NCBI RefSeq assembly: GCF_947495455.1
Contig: NZ_CANLZC010000027.1
Location: 1-57,013, forward strand
From: an uncultured Shewanella sp.
Lineage (GTDB): Bacteria > Pseudomonadota > Gammaproteobacteria > Enterobacterales > Shewanellaceae
DNA length: 57,013 nucleotides
Direction: 5' to 3'
Under the pieces are notes generated by a model. That model was given only the letters and a program-made list of their open reading frames with translations, was not told the origin of the DNA and did not search any database. The position numbers were made by a program, and so were the translations under genes. This document shows, piece after piece, positions 28,755 through 38,470 of this stretch; the first letter of the stretch is position 1, and every line of letters begins with the position of its first letter.

Positions 28755-29105
28755 AGCTCTATTCTAATGACCTATAGCTTAATGGTTAAACTCTAATTTG
28801 ATAGTCTAGCGCGAAAACATCACATCAGTGATCAGGTCAACACTGTAGTTAACATTCTAAAAGTTAAAACAACCATTCCACACTCGTCACGCCATATTTC
28901 TCATGTCATGAAGAAACATCACCTCAATGTTCATTCTTCACCTTTCCTATCAAGAAAAAACGACATGATCAATAGGCTGCCCTATCGACAAGAAGGCTCA
29001 ACAGGTCAAAACAAGGATCCTCATCCCTTCTGCTCTTACTCTTACTACTGTCTAAGCCTGATTGGCTATACTTAATAGTAATGGAGTTAATGTATGGTCA
29101 TATAG
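28755..29105. other. Divergent intergenic region
   Basis: This gap separates the lipoprotein gene (minus) from the acetyltransferase gene (plus) and must contain both promoters. It is AT-rich. No RNA gene, clear operator or terminator was recognised. Confidence 0.5.
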
Positions 29106-29621
29106 ATGTTAACAAAAGATAAGGCTAAAAAACGGCTACTGAATATTAACACGCTTAATACTCAACATTTGTCATCGGTATTAGCACTAAAACAACTCGC
29201 CGTCGAACAAAAAGGCACGGCTTATTATCACCCCAAAAAACAGATTATAAAAAATTCATTACACAGCGGCTTCTCTCTCGGTCTTTTTACTACAACTGAT
29301 CGTCTTGAAGGATTCTTGACCACATTGCCACAAAGCTGCCATACCGACTTAGAAGCCTTATTACCCGATTTTACTCATAGTGCTTATATCAGTGGGTTAT
29401 ATGTGAACCTTCAATATCGTCAGCGAGGCTACGCCAATAACATGTTTCAAACATTAGAGAGTTTATTAGCCAATTCCACAGTAGATTTATGCTGGACAAC
29501 CATAGATCCAAGTAACCAAGCTTCAGTAAACACTTTTAAAAAGCAAGGATTTAAAATTTTATCTATGATTGCAGCTTATGAAACTAAACTTAAGCGCTAT
29601 TTAGCCTACAAATACACATGA
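29106..29621 (+). CDS. GNAT-family N-acetyltransferase
   Basis: The 171-residue protein has the GNAT acetyl-CoA-binding motif, seen as SGLYVNLQYRQRGYANNMF (the R-x-x-G-x-A loop), followed by the WTTIDPSNQASVNTFKKQGF segment typical of the fold's last strand and helix. The acceptor cannot be deduced. The next gene starts 10 bp downstream, so the two are almost certainly co-transcribed. Confidence 0.8.
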   Translation: MLTKDKAKKRLLNINTLNTQHLSSVLALKQLAVEQKGTAYYHPKKQIIKNSLHSGFSLGLFTTTDRLEGFLTTLPQSCHTDLEALLPDFTHSAYISGLYVNLQYRQRGYANNMFQTLESLLANSTVDLCWTTIDPSNQASVNTFKKQGFKILSMIAAYETKLKRYLAYKYT

Positions 29622-29631
29622 GGTCATAAAA

Positions 29632-30588
29632 ATGGCAAGCCTTCCCGTGATCGATTTACAACCTTTATGGCAAGATCCAGAAAATGGCATAAATAAAGTT
29701 GCTGCTGACATAAAGCGCATTTACAGCAAAATTGGCTTCGCTTATCTGATTAATCATCAGATCCCAGCAAACACAATACGGGACATCTTTAATGCATCCC
29801 AATCATTTCATCAGTTACCACTTCAAGAAAAGCTCAAAATCAAGCAGAACAGTAGTTTTAGAGGCTACACACCACTAAACGCGTCCAAATTAACCCTATC
29901 GAGTTTGGGCCAAGCTGCCTTACCCAATTATCGCGAAGCCTTCGTTATCGGCCCAGAGCCAAACAATGAAGCGTTATCTAATCAATATTATATGGGTCAT
30001 AATCAGTGGCCAGCCACACTTAACAGCTTTCAGCAAAAAGTCGAAGCGTATCGCGATGCTATACTGACTCTCGCTTTTCGACTATTAGAGGTTATTTCTG
30101 TGAGTTTAGGTATGGCACCTTTTCATCTTAATCAATTTTTTTCCCCACCGAGTTATTGGTTATCATTGCAGCATTACCCAAGCAACACCAATAAACAAGC
30201 CAATCAATTTGGTATAGCACCTCATACCGATTATGGCTGTTTTACCCTGTTACTGCAAAAGCAAGTCTCAGGCTTAGAGGTCAAACATCCCATCGATGGA
30301 TGGATCTCTGTACCTTGTCTCTCCAATGCACTGGTATTAAACACAGGGGATATGCTGAATCGTTGGAGTAACGGTCGATTACTGGCAACACCCCATCGCG
30401 TAATAAACGCTGATCTTGAACGTTATTCTGTGCCTTTCTTTTTTGAGCCTAATATGCATACTCGAGTCACTGTGTTATCTAGCTGCATCGACCCCCAAAC
30501 TCCCCCCCTTTACCCGCCCGTTATTTATGGAGACTATTTTACAGAGCGAATTAGCCATAATTACAATACACTCAACACTCACAGCTAA
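29632..30588 (+). CDS. 2-oxoglutarate/Fe(II) oxygenase, IPNS-like
   Basis: This is a non-heme iron oxygenase of the isopenicillin-N-synthase superfamily. The iron triad is visible as His198 and Asp200 (APHTDYG) and His255 (ATPHRVI), and the 2-oxoglutarate anchor as Arg264-x-Ser266 (ERYSVPFF). The N-terminal DIOX_N domain begins MASLPVIDLQPLW and includes FRGYTPL. At 318 residues it is full length. Its ribosome-binding site GAGGT lies between the two genes of the pair. The substrate is unknown; members hydroxylate or desaturate small metabolites. Confidence 0.88.
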   Translation: MASLPVIDLQPLWQDPENGINKVAADIKRIYSKIGFAYLINHQIPANTIRDIFNASQSFHQLPLQEKLKIKQNSSFRGYTPLNASKLTLSSLGQAALPNYREAFVIGPEPNNEALSNQYYMGHNQWPATLNSFQQKVEAYRDAILTLAFRLLEVISVSLGMAPFHLNQFFSPPSYWLSLQHYPSNTNKQANQFGIAPHTDYGCFTLLLQKQVSGLEVKHPIDGWISVPCLSNALVLNTGDMLNRWSNGRLLATPHRVINADLERYSVPFFFEPNMHTRVTVLSSCIDPQTPPLYPPVIYGDYFTERISHNYNTLNTHS

Positions 30589-30872
30589 CACTAGGGTGAG
30601 ATCACGAACGTTTTCGAACACAAATAGACTATTACTTAAACTCACTCGGTATACTTTGCAATCAAATTATCGCCGTTGTTTCCACCTATTGTTTACATTG
30701 CGATTAATATATTCGAAATACACCCACTCATGCTCTTGCCCTGCAGCTAACACAAGTATTAAGCGCTAAATAACTTAATTTATTCTACACTCTAGATACG
30801 CCTTTTGAGCTTGAAAGAAAGCCGTGAAGTTAAGTATATGGTGAGGTTTTATTATTCATTATTGGGGATTTT

Positions 30873-33593
30873 ATGAATTGGTTAAACAAAGTATCTATCA
30901 AGACTAGATTATTGTTACTCGTTATTTTTCCTCTGATTTTTTCCACTTTTTTAGCCTTTATTGAAATACAAAGTATTTTAAAAAAAGTCAATAATTTAGA
31001 AGTGCTAGAAGTTCAATTAAATGTATTATCAAATACTGCTAATGCTATTCGACTCAGTAATGAAATGCGAATAGCAAAGTTGAACCACAAAGTGATGAGT
31101 GCCGCCAAAGTCAAACAAGAATTAAAAATGATTCAAATCCAGCTTGAAAAGAGTATAAGCACGTCAAATAAAAAAAGTTCATCAACTAGCCTCAATGTAC
31201 TTAAGCAAGCGGTTAATGGTTTATCACAAGCCTATGATGAATATCCTAATGTGGTAAAAGAAGATGTACAAGATTGGTCAGCATGGGTATTTGATTCTTT
31301 AGCCGAATTGATCCTAATGTATGAGGATGAAGCAATTAATATAGGCGTTGATACGATAGAGCAACAAGTCAAAATAATGTATCAATTAAATTGGATCTTA
31401 TTTTGGGATTATGAGGCAGACTGGCTTCTTCATATAGAAATGGAAACATCTAAACTGAATATGGAAGAAGAACTCATTAGCTTAAAAAGCATGCAGCAAT
31501 TGCTTATTGATAAATTTATTAATACGAGTGCTAATCCTGAACAAATAAATCAATTGTTAGCCATATTTCAGTCTAAAGATTTTATTACAGGACAAGTATT
31601 TAGAGATAATGTCACTAGAACTGGATTGTCAAACCTTACAAAAGACGACATTCAATCTGGTCTAAAAACCCTTGAATTAAGATTATCTGTGCTATCTGAT
31701 GGATTAGGTACGACCATTACTCAGATCAAGAATAATATTAAAACAGAGTCAAGAGGTTTTAAAAATGAAGCCTATTTTTATATTGTTATCACAGCAGTGA
31801 TTTTAATTATTATTAGTTTTCTTGGTTTTTCACTGATTAATCGTATTATTTCTTATTTAAAAAGAATATTGAATACAATGCGGGAAATTGAGAATACCCA
31901 TGATTATTCGATAAAAATTGATAGTGATGGACATGATGAATTAAGTGAGTTTGCATTAAAATTAAATAGGTTAATTGAAGAACGCCAAGCAAGTGAGCTT
32001 CAAATAGTTAAGGCTATGATAGATGCCGAGTTAGCAAATAAAGCAAAGAGCTCGTTTTTAGCAAATATGTCCCATGAAATAAGAACACCCTTAAATGGTG
32101 TGATTGGTATGACTGAAATATTATCTGATACTCACCTCACCCCATCCCAACATGATTATTTAAGTGTCATAGAAACCTCATCACAAACATTACTCATCTT
32201 AATTAATGATATTCTTGATTTATCTAAAATTGAATCGGGTCAATTAGCCATTACTCCTCACCAAACTAATTTACGCGAAGTGATTTATGATACGCTACTT
32301 ATTGTTATGCCAAAGGCAAGCACTAAGTCACTGGATTTGAAAGTAACAATTCCTAATGATTTACCTTATAGCTTAATGTTGGACGAACATAGATTACGAC
32401 AAATATTGATGAACCTGATGTCAAATTCAGTAAAATTCACTGATTCTGGCTCTGTAGCCATCACTCTTGAAGTGAATAGCCGAGCTGCAGATACAATCAA
32501 TTTAACCCTTTCCGTGATTGATACTGGGATTGGAATTGATGCAGAGAAACAGCAAACTATCTTTGAACCCTTTACACAAGAAGATGGCTCTATTACTCGT
32601 CGTTTCGGAGGAACAGGCTTAGGTCTTGCCATTAGCTCTCAACTTGTCGAACTTATGGGCGGAAAGATAAGTGTGAATTCTGAAAAAGGAAAAGGAAGCC
32701 GTTTCTATTTCACTATCGATATTAAAGTAGATCAAGATAAGCCTTCTGTCCCTAAAGAACTCAATAATCAGGCATTAGCCTTTGTCAGCAATCATGCTGA
32801 GCTTGGAAAAGATTTAATTAATGAAATTGAACAGCATGGATTGAGTTTTCAAATCATGGTGGAAGACATCTCTGAGCTTAAACTTAAAGATAAAAGCACT
32901 ATTATCTTATATTTCCAAACTGATTTAAATAAAACAATCAATGATATCAAAGCAATAAGAACTCAATTTCCCTTATCTCCTATTGTGGTATGTCAGCCCT
33001 TTAATGTTAAACGTTACGATTTTGATCAAACCATTGATGGTTCGATTACTCTGCCGATTTTAGGACAGAGAATGATTAAATCACTATTAAATGCACATGT
33101 TACTCATCAAATGAACACTGAAAATACAAGAGTGAAGGATGAGAACAGTGAAAGCTCAGAGAAGATAAATACAAATTCTGTCACACCAAATAACATGGCA
33201 CAAAACCAAAAACCCTTAATTTTGGTGGTTGAGGATAATCTCGTTAATCAAAAAGTAGCTTCGGCATTACTCACTAAAGGGGGCTATGAATTTCATATTG
33301 CGAATAATGGACGAGAAGCCGTTGATAAAATAACATCTGGACAGAAGTATAGCGCTATTTTAATGGATTGTATGATGCCCATTATGGATGGTTTTACGGC
33401 AACTAAAGCAATTAGGGCCTATGAATTAGAGCAGAATGTACCTTCTGTTCCGATTATCGCCTTAACGGCAAGTGTATTAGATGAAGATATTCAACACTGT
33501 TTTGACTCTGGCATGAATGACTATGCAGCCAAACCTTTCAAAAAAGAAATACTTCTCGAAAAAATTGATAAAAACATTAAGTTATGCCCTTGA
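30873..33593 (+). CDS. Hybrid sensor histidine kinase
   Basis: The 906-residue inner membrane protein starts with a transmembrane helix (about 13-32), followed by a helical periplasmic sensor of about 260 residues resembling nitrate/nitrite (NIT-type) domains, a second helix (about 296-320) and a HAMP region. The kinase core has the H-box SHEIRTPLNG with His401, then N-box MNLMSNSVKF, G1 DTGIGI and G2 FGGTGLGLA. A divergent receiver-like region follows (about 635-740). The last domain (about 785-900) is a full receiver with Asp832 in ILMDCMMP and the conserved lysine in AAKPF. There is no response-regulator gene next to it, so its partner is encoded elsewhere. It is strikingly AT-rich compared with the gcv block. 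Confidence 0.9.
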   Translation: MNWLNKVSIKTRLLLLVIFPLIFSTFLAFIEIQSILKKVNNLEVLEVQLNVLSNTANAIRLSNEMRIAKLNHKVMSAAKVKQELKMIQIQLEKSISTSNKKSSSTSLNVLKQAVNGLSQAYDEYPNVVKEDVQDWSAWVFDSLAELILMYEDEAINIGVDTIEQQVKIMYQLNWILFWDYEADWLLHIEMETSKLNMEEELISLKSMQQLLIDKFINTSANPEQINQLLAIFQSKDFITGQVFRDNVTRTGLSNLTKDDIQSGLKTLELRLSVLSDGLGTTITQIKNNIKTESRGFKNEAYFYIVITAVILIIISFLGFSLINRIISYLKRILNTMREIENTHDYSIKIDSDGHDELSEFALKLNRLIEERQASELQIVKAMIDAELANKAKSSFLANMSHEIRTPLNGVIGMTEILSDTHLTPSQHDYLSVIETSSQTLLILINDILDLSKIESGQLAITPHQTNLREVIYDTLLIVMPKASTKSLDLKVTIPNDLPYSLMLDEHRLRQILMNLMSNSVKFTDSGSVAITLEVNSRAADTINLTLSVIDTGIGIDAEKQQTIFEPFTQEDGSITRRFGGTGLGLAISSQLVELMGGKISVNSEKGKGSRFYFTIDIKVDQDKPSVPKELNNQALAFVSNHAELGKDLINEIEQHGLSFQIMVEDISELKLKDKSTIILYFQTDLNKTINDIKAIRTQFPLSPIVVCQPFNVKRYDFDQTIDGSITLPILGQRMIKSLLNAHVTHQMNTENTRVKDENSESSEKINTNSVTPNNMAQNQKPLILVVEDNLVNQKVASALLTKGGYEFHIANNGREAVDKITSGQKYSAILMDCMMPIMDGFTATKAIRAYELEQNVPSVPIIALTASVLDEDIQHCFDSGMNDYAAKPFKKEILLEKIDKNIKLCP

Positions 33594-33674
33594 TAGTGCC
33601 TAATTCAAGGCGCACTCTTTATTAAAAGGCTTTTAATTCCAGCTAAGCCCCACAGCTTAAAGTATCGCAGATAT

Positions 33675-34094
33675 ATAATACCAATTCCATTATATAAGTG
33701 ATCTTTCAGCGGGAATTCAACATGCTGTAGGCAAGGTCGTTAATTGCTCCTGCATTAACAGACAGTCCCACCATCCATGGTGGTCGCAGATGATTGAAGC
33801 TAATAGTTATTCTCGACTTGGGTTCAAACGTCACTCTACCTCCCCAATCTGATGTTTACGGATGAACAAATGTCGTGCTCACATGGATGTGAATGAACGA
33901 CCATGAAGTCGTATATCGAAAGCAGCTAAGTCACATAAAGTATGTTGAAACCCGCACAAAGTGAGCTGCTCAGACATTCCACTTCTGCGTTGCATTCATT
34001 TGAAAGGGGATCACCATTACAGCATAAATGCGCCTTGAATTGAAAAGCCTGAGAAGCTCTGAATTGATCATCTATATAATGGAATTGGTATTAT
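33675..34094. mobile_element. 420-bp MITE-like element with 22-bp inverted ends
   Basis: The ends at 33675-33696 and 34073-34094 are perfect 22-bp inverted repeats, each including ATACCAATTCCATTATATA or its complement. The interior has no substantial ORF but holds several short inverted segments such as CCACCATCCATGGTGG. Size, AT-rich ends and lack of coding capacity fit a non-autonomous miniature element. It fills nearly all of the space between the histidine kinase and the LysR gene and ends 7 bp past the LysR stop codon. No clear target duplication was seen. Confidence 0.7.
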
Positions 34095-34101
34095 CACTAA
34101 A

Positions 34102-35016
34102 TCAACGATTCCACAGCCGTTGAAACTGGTTTTCAACAATTTCGATCACCGCTTTAACGGCAAGAGGAGGCTGAGTATCATACCCATGCACAGCATAAAT
34201 CGGCATGGATTTTGATTCATATTGAGGAAGTAATTGAATAAGCTCGGTTGATGTTAACTCATCTGCCACGGCAATATTGGGGAGCAGAGCAATGCCAACA
34301 CCTTCGCGTACTAAGCTGATCTGCGACTCTATGGTATTAGCACGACATGTGGCTTTAAACTGCAAGGTTTGACTAACACCTTCACAATTCACTTGATACT
34401 CAGTCATCAATGCTTCTCGATTATGAGCAATATATGGCAAAGCTTGCACCCAATGCAGCTCGCTTTCATCAAGCGTGCGCCTTCGCCGAGCAAGCAATTG
34501 AGGACTCGCACACAAAATATCACGCAATTGCCCCACCCGCTTTGCTCTTAATCCACTGTCAGGTAAAGCGCCTACTGTAATGGCAACATCAATTCCAGCT
34601 GCCACTATATTCAATCTCTGATCATCAGCGATCAAAGACGGTATGACATCAGGGTAGATTTGTGATAATTCAGCAATGACAGGGGCAAGCAAGGGCCGAA
34701 TTAACGCATGAGGCGCGGTAATATTTACTGGACCGGAAGGATAGCTTCCAAACACCTCTAGCTCATTGGATGCCAATTGTGCCAATTGTGCCAATGCCAG
34801 TATTTCTTTACAGCGTTTATAGTAGCGCTCACCCGCAGCTGTTAACGTCATCCTTCGAGTGGTGCGTACAAATAATTTTATGCCTAATTGCGTTTCCAGA
34901 CGTTTAAGGTTCTGACTAACGGCAGATTTGGCCAATTTCAATGACTCGGCAGCTTGGGTTATCGAGCCTTGCTCCACAATAGTCACAAAAGTGAGCGGTA
35001 ATAATGACAACATCAT
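34102..35016 (-). CDS. LysR-family transcriptional regulator
   Basis: The 304-residue protein has the N-terminal winged helix-turn-helix (FVTIVEQGSITQAAESLKLA ... SAVSQNLKRLETQLGIKLF) and a C-terminal ligand-binding domain. It resembles the CrgA/AaeR branch. The linker contains LAQLAQLA encoded by a short tandem 9-bp repeat (about 34771-34795). It is divergent from the SnoaL-like gene, its most likely target, with about 100 bp between the start codons. The inducer is unknown. Confidence 0.9.
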   Translation of the reverse strand: MMLSLLPLTFVTIVEQGSITQAAESLKLAKSAVSQNLKRLETQLGIKLFVRTTRRMTLTAAGERYYKRCKEILALAQLAQLASNELEVFGSYPSGPVNITAPHALIRPLLAPVIAELSQIYPDVIPSLIADDQRLNIVAAGIDVAITVGALPDSGLRAKRVGQLRDILCASPQLLARRRRTLDESELHWVQALPYIAHNREALMTEYQVNCEGVSQTLQFKATCRANTIESQISLVREGVGIALLPNIAVADELTSTELIQLLPQYESKSMPIYAVHGYDTQPPLAVKAVIEIVENQFQRLWNR

Positions 35017-35118
35017 TGTTCTTTAAATATGAACACTTATTTAATAATACTCATGTTTATTGAACAAACACAAGTGATTAATATAGCCAATATCAAATCA
35101 ATTGAGAACATTTATACC

Positions 35119-35574
35119 ATGAAATTCAAAAACATTATCGCCACTATCGCATTACTACTATCCAGTACCGCCTTTGCCAACAATCAAGAAGCCAATACCC
35201 TCGCCACATCAGACTATGCTATTCAGACTGCTGTAGCTGCCGCCAGTAAAGCTTGGAAAGATGCCTTTAATGCAGGGGATGCGGCAGCAGCTGCTGCACT
35301 ATATGAAGAAGATGCCATCATGGTCGTTAAGCCTTTTGGTACCTATAAAGGCCGTCAAGCCATTCAATCCTTCTGGGAAAATATCATTGAAAATGGCTAT
35401 AAAGACGTCATTTACTCCAATACGAACACTCGCATACTCGATAACAACAGTGCTCGCGTTTCCTCCGATTGGCGCATGAATAATGCACAAGGGGTGATCA
35501 CCAATGAACTTTGGGTCATTCAAGCTGATGGGACAGCACGCTTAAAAGAAGACCATTTTGAAATTGCGCAGTAA
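35119..35574 (+). CDS. Exported SnoaL/ketosteroid-isomerase-like protein
   Basis: The ATG at 35119 gives a 151-residue protein with a clear Sec signal peptide (MKFKNIIATIALLLSSTAFA). An upstream in-frame ATG at 35029 would place 30 residues before this signal and is less likely. The mature part has the cone-shaped NTF2-like pattern: AWKDAFNAGDAAAAAALYEE, AIMVVKPFGTYKGRQAIQSFW and VSSDWRMN. Proteins of this type bind or turn over small molecules; the specific role is unknown. It faces the LysR gene, which probably controls it. Confidence 0.78.
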   Translation: MKFKNIIATIALLLSSTAFANNQEANTLATSDYAIQTAVAAASKAWKDAFNAGDAAAAAALYEEDAIMVVKPFGTYKGRQAIQSFWENIIENGYKDVIYSNTNTRILDNNSARVSSDWRMNNAQGVITNELWVIQADGTARLKEDHFEIAQ

Positions 35575-35619
35575 CCCCCATCTTAATCAATAAATACAGG
35601 TAACAGCTCCCATATCGAA

Positions 35620-35700
35620 TAGGGTGAGGCGATAGTGTCCCACCCTCTCACAGAAACGTACGTACGGTTTCTCCTCTTGCCTTTCGTTATGTACTGTTAA
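35620..35700 (-). other. Possible group II intron 3'-end remnant
   Basis: On the minus strand this stretch reads AGAAACCGTACGTACG then TTTCTGTGAGAGGGTGGGA, which resembles the domain V/VI region at the 3' end of bacterial group II introns, with part of the domain V hairpin missing. No reverse transcriptase gene or 5' intron end is present. The match is by eye only and may be coincidental. Confidence 0.25.
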
Positions 35701-35818
35701 CTTCCTTCAAACTCTATCCTTGGCCAGCAACACTCTTGCGATTCAAATGATCTTCCCCTCAGTCGGGGCGATTCAAGCTTCTTATGTCACCTAGCTTGCA
35801 ATCTAGTGAGGTTACCAG

Positions 35819-35838
35819 AAGCCCGCTGATGCGGGCTT
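35819..35838. terminator. Terminator hairpin after hmp
   Basis: AAGCCCGC (35819-35826) and GCGGGCTT (35831-35838) form a perfect, GC-rich 8-bp stem with a four-base loop 12 bp past the hmp stop codon. Both outer ends are AT-rich, so it can act on the nnrS-hmp transcript and on transcripts from the SnoaL-like side. Confidence 0.75.
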
Positions 35839-35850
35839 ATTCATAAAAGA

Positions 35851-37065
35851 TTACAAATCTTGATGAGGACCAAAGACTTCGTAATGGATTTGTGCAGGCT
35901 CAACACCTAATAACATTAATTGCTGCTTAATAAAGCTCATAAAACCATTGGGACCGCATAAATAAAAATCTCCCTCTTTAATGGGTAATTCCTTCTGAAT
36001 TTGAGTCAGTGCCATTAGGCCATGATATTCTTTATGTTGGCTATTCTTTTGAGCATGATGGTTCGATGTATCAGGCACCTCATTATACCAAGTGTGTGCG
36101 CTCAACGCTTTATGCTGCTCACACAGTTTCGCAACTCTTTCAATAAAAGAATGCTGCTTTTTATTTTCACAAGCATGAAGATAATGAACAGAATGCGTTA
36201 ATTGAGCCTGTACTAATGTTTCCAGCATAGACATCATAGGCGTTAATCCAACACCTGCGCTGATTAACACAACAGGCTTATTGGTTAATTGAAGATAAAA
36301 GTCTCCAGCAGGTGGATAGACCTCTATTTCATCACCCTCAGATAAACCATGTAAGTAATGAGATACAAGCCCCAATGGCGAACCCATTTCCTTTTTTACA
36401 CTGATCCGGTATTGACTAGGGTTCGCTTTATCCGAAATAGAATATTGGCGTACTTCAGTATAATCCATGCCTTTCGGCTTCACTTTAATGCCTAAATATT
36501 GACCCGGCAGGTGCTCAGCGACTGCCCCACCGTCCGCAGGAGTTAAAATAAAACTGGTTACCAGCTCAGATTCTTGATTTTTTTCAGCAATCACAAAAGG
36601 TCTTTCCCCTGTCCAGCCTCCCCTTTTTTCAGCATTACTTCGATATAAGCCTTGCTCTTGTGTAATACAAATGTCAGCTAATAATTGATACGCCTGAGTC
36701 CAAGCTTCTTCAACTTCAACGGTGAAAGTATTCGGCACTAATTCTCTCAAGGTTTCAATAAGGTGATGCCCAACTATGGGATAATGCTCAGGCAAAATAT
36801 TTAAACTGACATGTTTATGATTGATCCTGTTTAACGCCGATGTTAATACCTCAAGATTATCAATATGTTGAGCATAAGCGGCTAATGCATTGAATAAAGC
36901 AAACGCTTGTTTACCATTCCCTTGATTGCTCATATTGAAAATGTGTTTAAGCTCTGGATTATGGGTAAACATCCTATTATAAAAATGTTCCGTGACATCG
37001 GTTCCGGCACTCACTAATAAGGGAATGGTACTCTTAACTATTTTAATCGTATTTTCAGACAACAT
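35851..37065 (-). CDS. hmp: Flavohemoglobin (nitric oxide dioxygenase)
   Basis: Hmp oxidises NO to nitrate with O2 and NAD(P)H. The 404-residue protein has an N-terminal globin (proximal histidine His85 in NHKHVSL), an FAD domain (EVRQYSISDKANPSQYRIS) and an NAD domain (VLISAGVGLTPMMSML, then DFYLCGPNGFM). The start at 37065 is chosen because GGA lies eight bases upstream and MLSENTIKIV matches the family N-terminus; a start at 37107 would add 14 extra residues. It follows nnrS by 62 bp on the same strand and ends at a terminator. Confidence 0.94.
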   Translation of the reverse strand: MLSENTIKIVKSTIPLLVSAGTDVTEHFYNRMFTHNPELKHIFNMSNQGNGKQAFALFNALAAYAQHIDNLEVLTSALNRINHKHVSLNILPEHYPIVGHHLIETLRELVPNTFTVEVEEAWTQAYQLLADICITQEQGLYRSNAEKRGGWTGERPFVIAEKNQESELVTSFILTPADGGAVAEHLPGQYLGIKVKPKGMDYTEVRQYSISDKANPSQYRISVKKEMGSPLGLVSHYLHGLSEGDEIEVYPPAGDFYLQLTNKPVVLISAGVGLTPMMSMLETLVQAQLTHSVHYLHACENKKQHSFIERVAKLCEQHKALSAHTWYNEVPDTSNHHAQKNSQHKEYHGLMALTQIQKELPIKEGDFYLCGPNGFMSFIKQQLMLLGVEPAQIHYEVFGPHQDL

Positions 37066-37127
37066 ATTTTTTCCAAATATCAGTAAATAAAGACTAATTT
37101 GACTCACCGAATAGGTAAATGAGTGAA

Positions 37128-38375
37128 TTACCCTATACGCCCATCAACACGCTTCTTGATAAGAATAGGGAAATAGTGAAATAAAAAGAGAAAGAAACTC
37201 AAGCTCCATAATACGCCGCTTGATAGCCAAGCATATTGTGCACCAATCAATGAAGGCAATAAGCTTCTTGTTATTGCCGCAAGAAATAGGCAAAGAAAAG
37301 CAACATTCATAAAATAAGGTGGATTTAACGCTCGTCCAGTATGCCCTAAAGACACTCTGGACATCATAGAAAGGATCATCATTCCCATTGAGCCAATGGT
37401 CACCATATGCAGGGCATTTTTATAATCAATATGAGTTGTGATAAAACTCAATGCAATTAATATAAGCCCAATACCTAACAAGAAATAGGATAATTGCAAT
37501 GACCAGAGTAAAGGCACTTTAATGATTTCTTTACACCACCAAAAAACACTTCGCAATAAATGACAGGCAGAAAGCACAGCAATGCTGATGCCAGAAGCCA
37601 TATCAATTGAATAAAAACTCTGCCCAATAACACAGATCAACACCCAAAGCGTCAAGATCCAAATACAGAAATCGAGTCTTGGACATTTTACTTGCTTAGG
37701 CAATAATAAGCCTCTAGCGGTAAAAAAAGGGATCACACGGCCAGCCACAATGCCCATGAGTAAAGTGAAAACAAAAATGCTGGCATCACACAGTTTAAGG
37801 GCTAAAACACTTTGCTGATTAAGCACTAGAAAAAGAAATAACATATTAAAAATGAAAAGCGTTGTGAGTATTCCAATAAAGAGGTAATTTTGTTTATTTC
37901 TTGCCTTAATCAGCATTCTGCTTAATGCAAAAATGCCACCAAGCCACCACATTCCTTGAAATAACACCACTAGAAATAAATTAGTATTGTGATCCATTAG
38001 GCTATTGTGGGGAAATTTCACAAAGAACAGGATACGGGCTAAAAGCCAAAAAAAGCTTAGCAGCATCAGATATTTTCCAGAAAGACTCGGCACGCCTGTC
38101 CAAGTTTGAGCCGCCGTTAACAAAAACCCCATAGCAATGGCTGCAGCAAAACCATACATCATTTCATGGGCATGCCACACATTTGCCGGAATGCTTAAAG
38201 ACCAAGCCACATGCCCAGTAAGGAGTAAAGTCCAATAACTTATTCCTAACAAGGCAACTAGACTTCCTCCCAAAAAAAGTGGTCTAAAAGCAAGCATCCA
38301 GATAGGCGCGCCAAATAAATCATAACCCTTTCGACTCACGGGAGTAGGCTCTGTTACATTGATTGGTCTCATCAT
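37128..38375 (-). CDS. nnrS: NnrS-family membrane protein
   Basis: NnrS is a polytopic heme- and copper-containing membrane protein linked to tolerance of nitrosative stress. The 415-residue product has about twelve hydrophobic segments and the family patterns AFRPLFLGGSLVALL, NVWHAHEMMYGFAAA (with potential metal-binding histidines), GRVIPFFTARGL and TIGSMGMMILSMMSRVSLGHTGR. The start has GAGGT five bases upstream. It is the first gene of the nnrS-hmp unit and lies behind a sigma-54-type promoter facing norR. Confidence 0.93.
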   Translation of the reverse strand: MMRPINVTEPTPVSRKGYDLFGAPIWMLAFRPLFLGGSLVALLGISYWTLLLTGHVAWSLSIPANVWHAHEMMYGFAAAIAMGFLLTAAQTWTGVPSLSGKYLMLLSFFWLLARILFFVKFPHNSLMDHNTNLFLVVLFQGMWWLGGIFALSRMLIKARNKQNYLFIGILTTLFIFNMLFLFLVLNQQSVLALKLCDASIFVFTLLMGIVAGRVIPFFTARGLLLPKQVKCPRLDFCIWILTLWVLICVIGQSFYSIDMASGISIAVLSACHLLRSVFWWCKEIIKVPLLWSLQLSYFLLGIGLILIALSFITTHIDYKNALHMVTIGSMGMMILSMMSRVSLGHTGRALNPPYFMNVAFLCLFLAAITRSLLPSLIGAQYAWLSSGVLWSLSFFLFLFHYFPILIKKRVDGRIG

Positions 38376-38470
38376 TTACTACCTCATCACCTAGGGCAAT
38401 TAAAACAACGCCAATGACATAAAGGAAAGCTTGTCATCTTTTTCATGCGAATTATTCATAGCATGCTACT

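Noticed and set aside
30416..30769. 117-residue ORF overlapping the 2-oxoglutarate oxygenase
   Set aside because: It is an alternative frame of the oxygenase gene running into non-coding DNA, without domain content.
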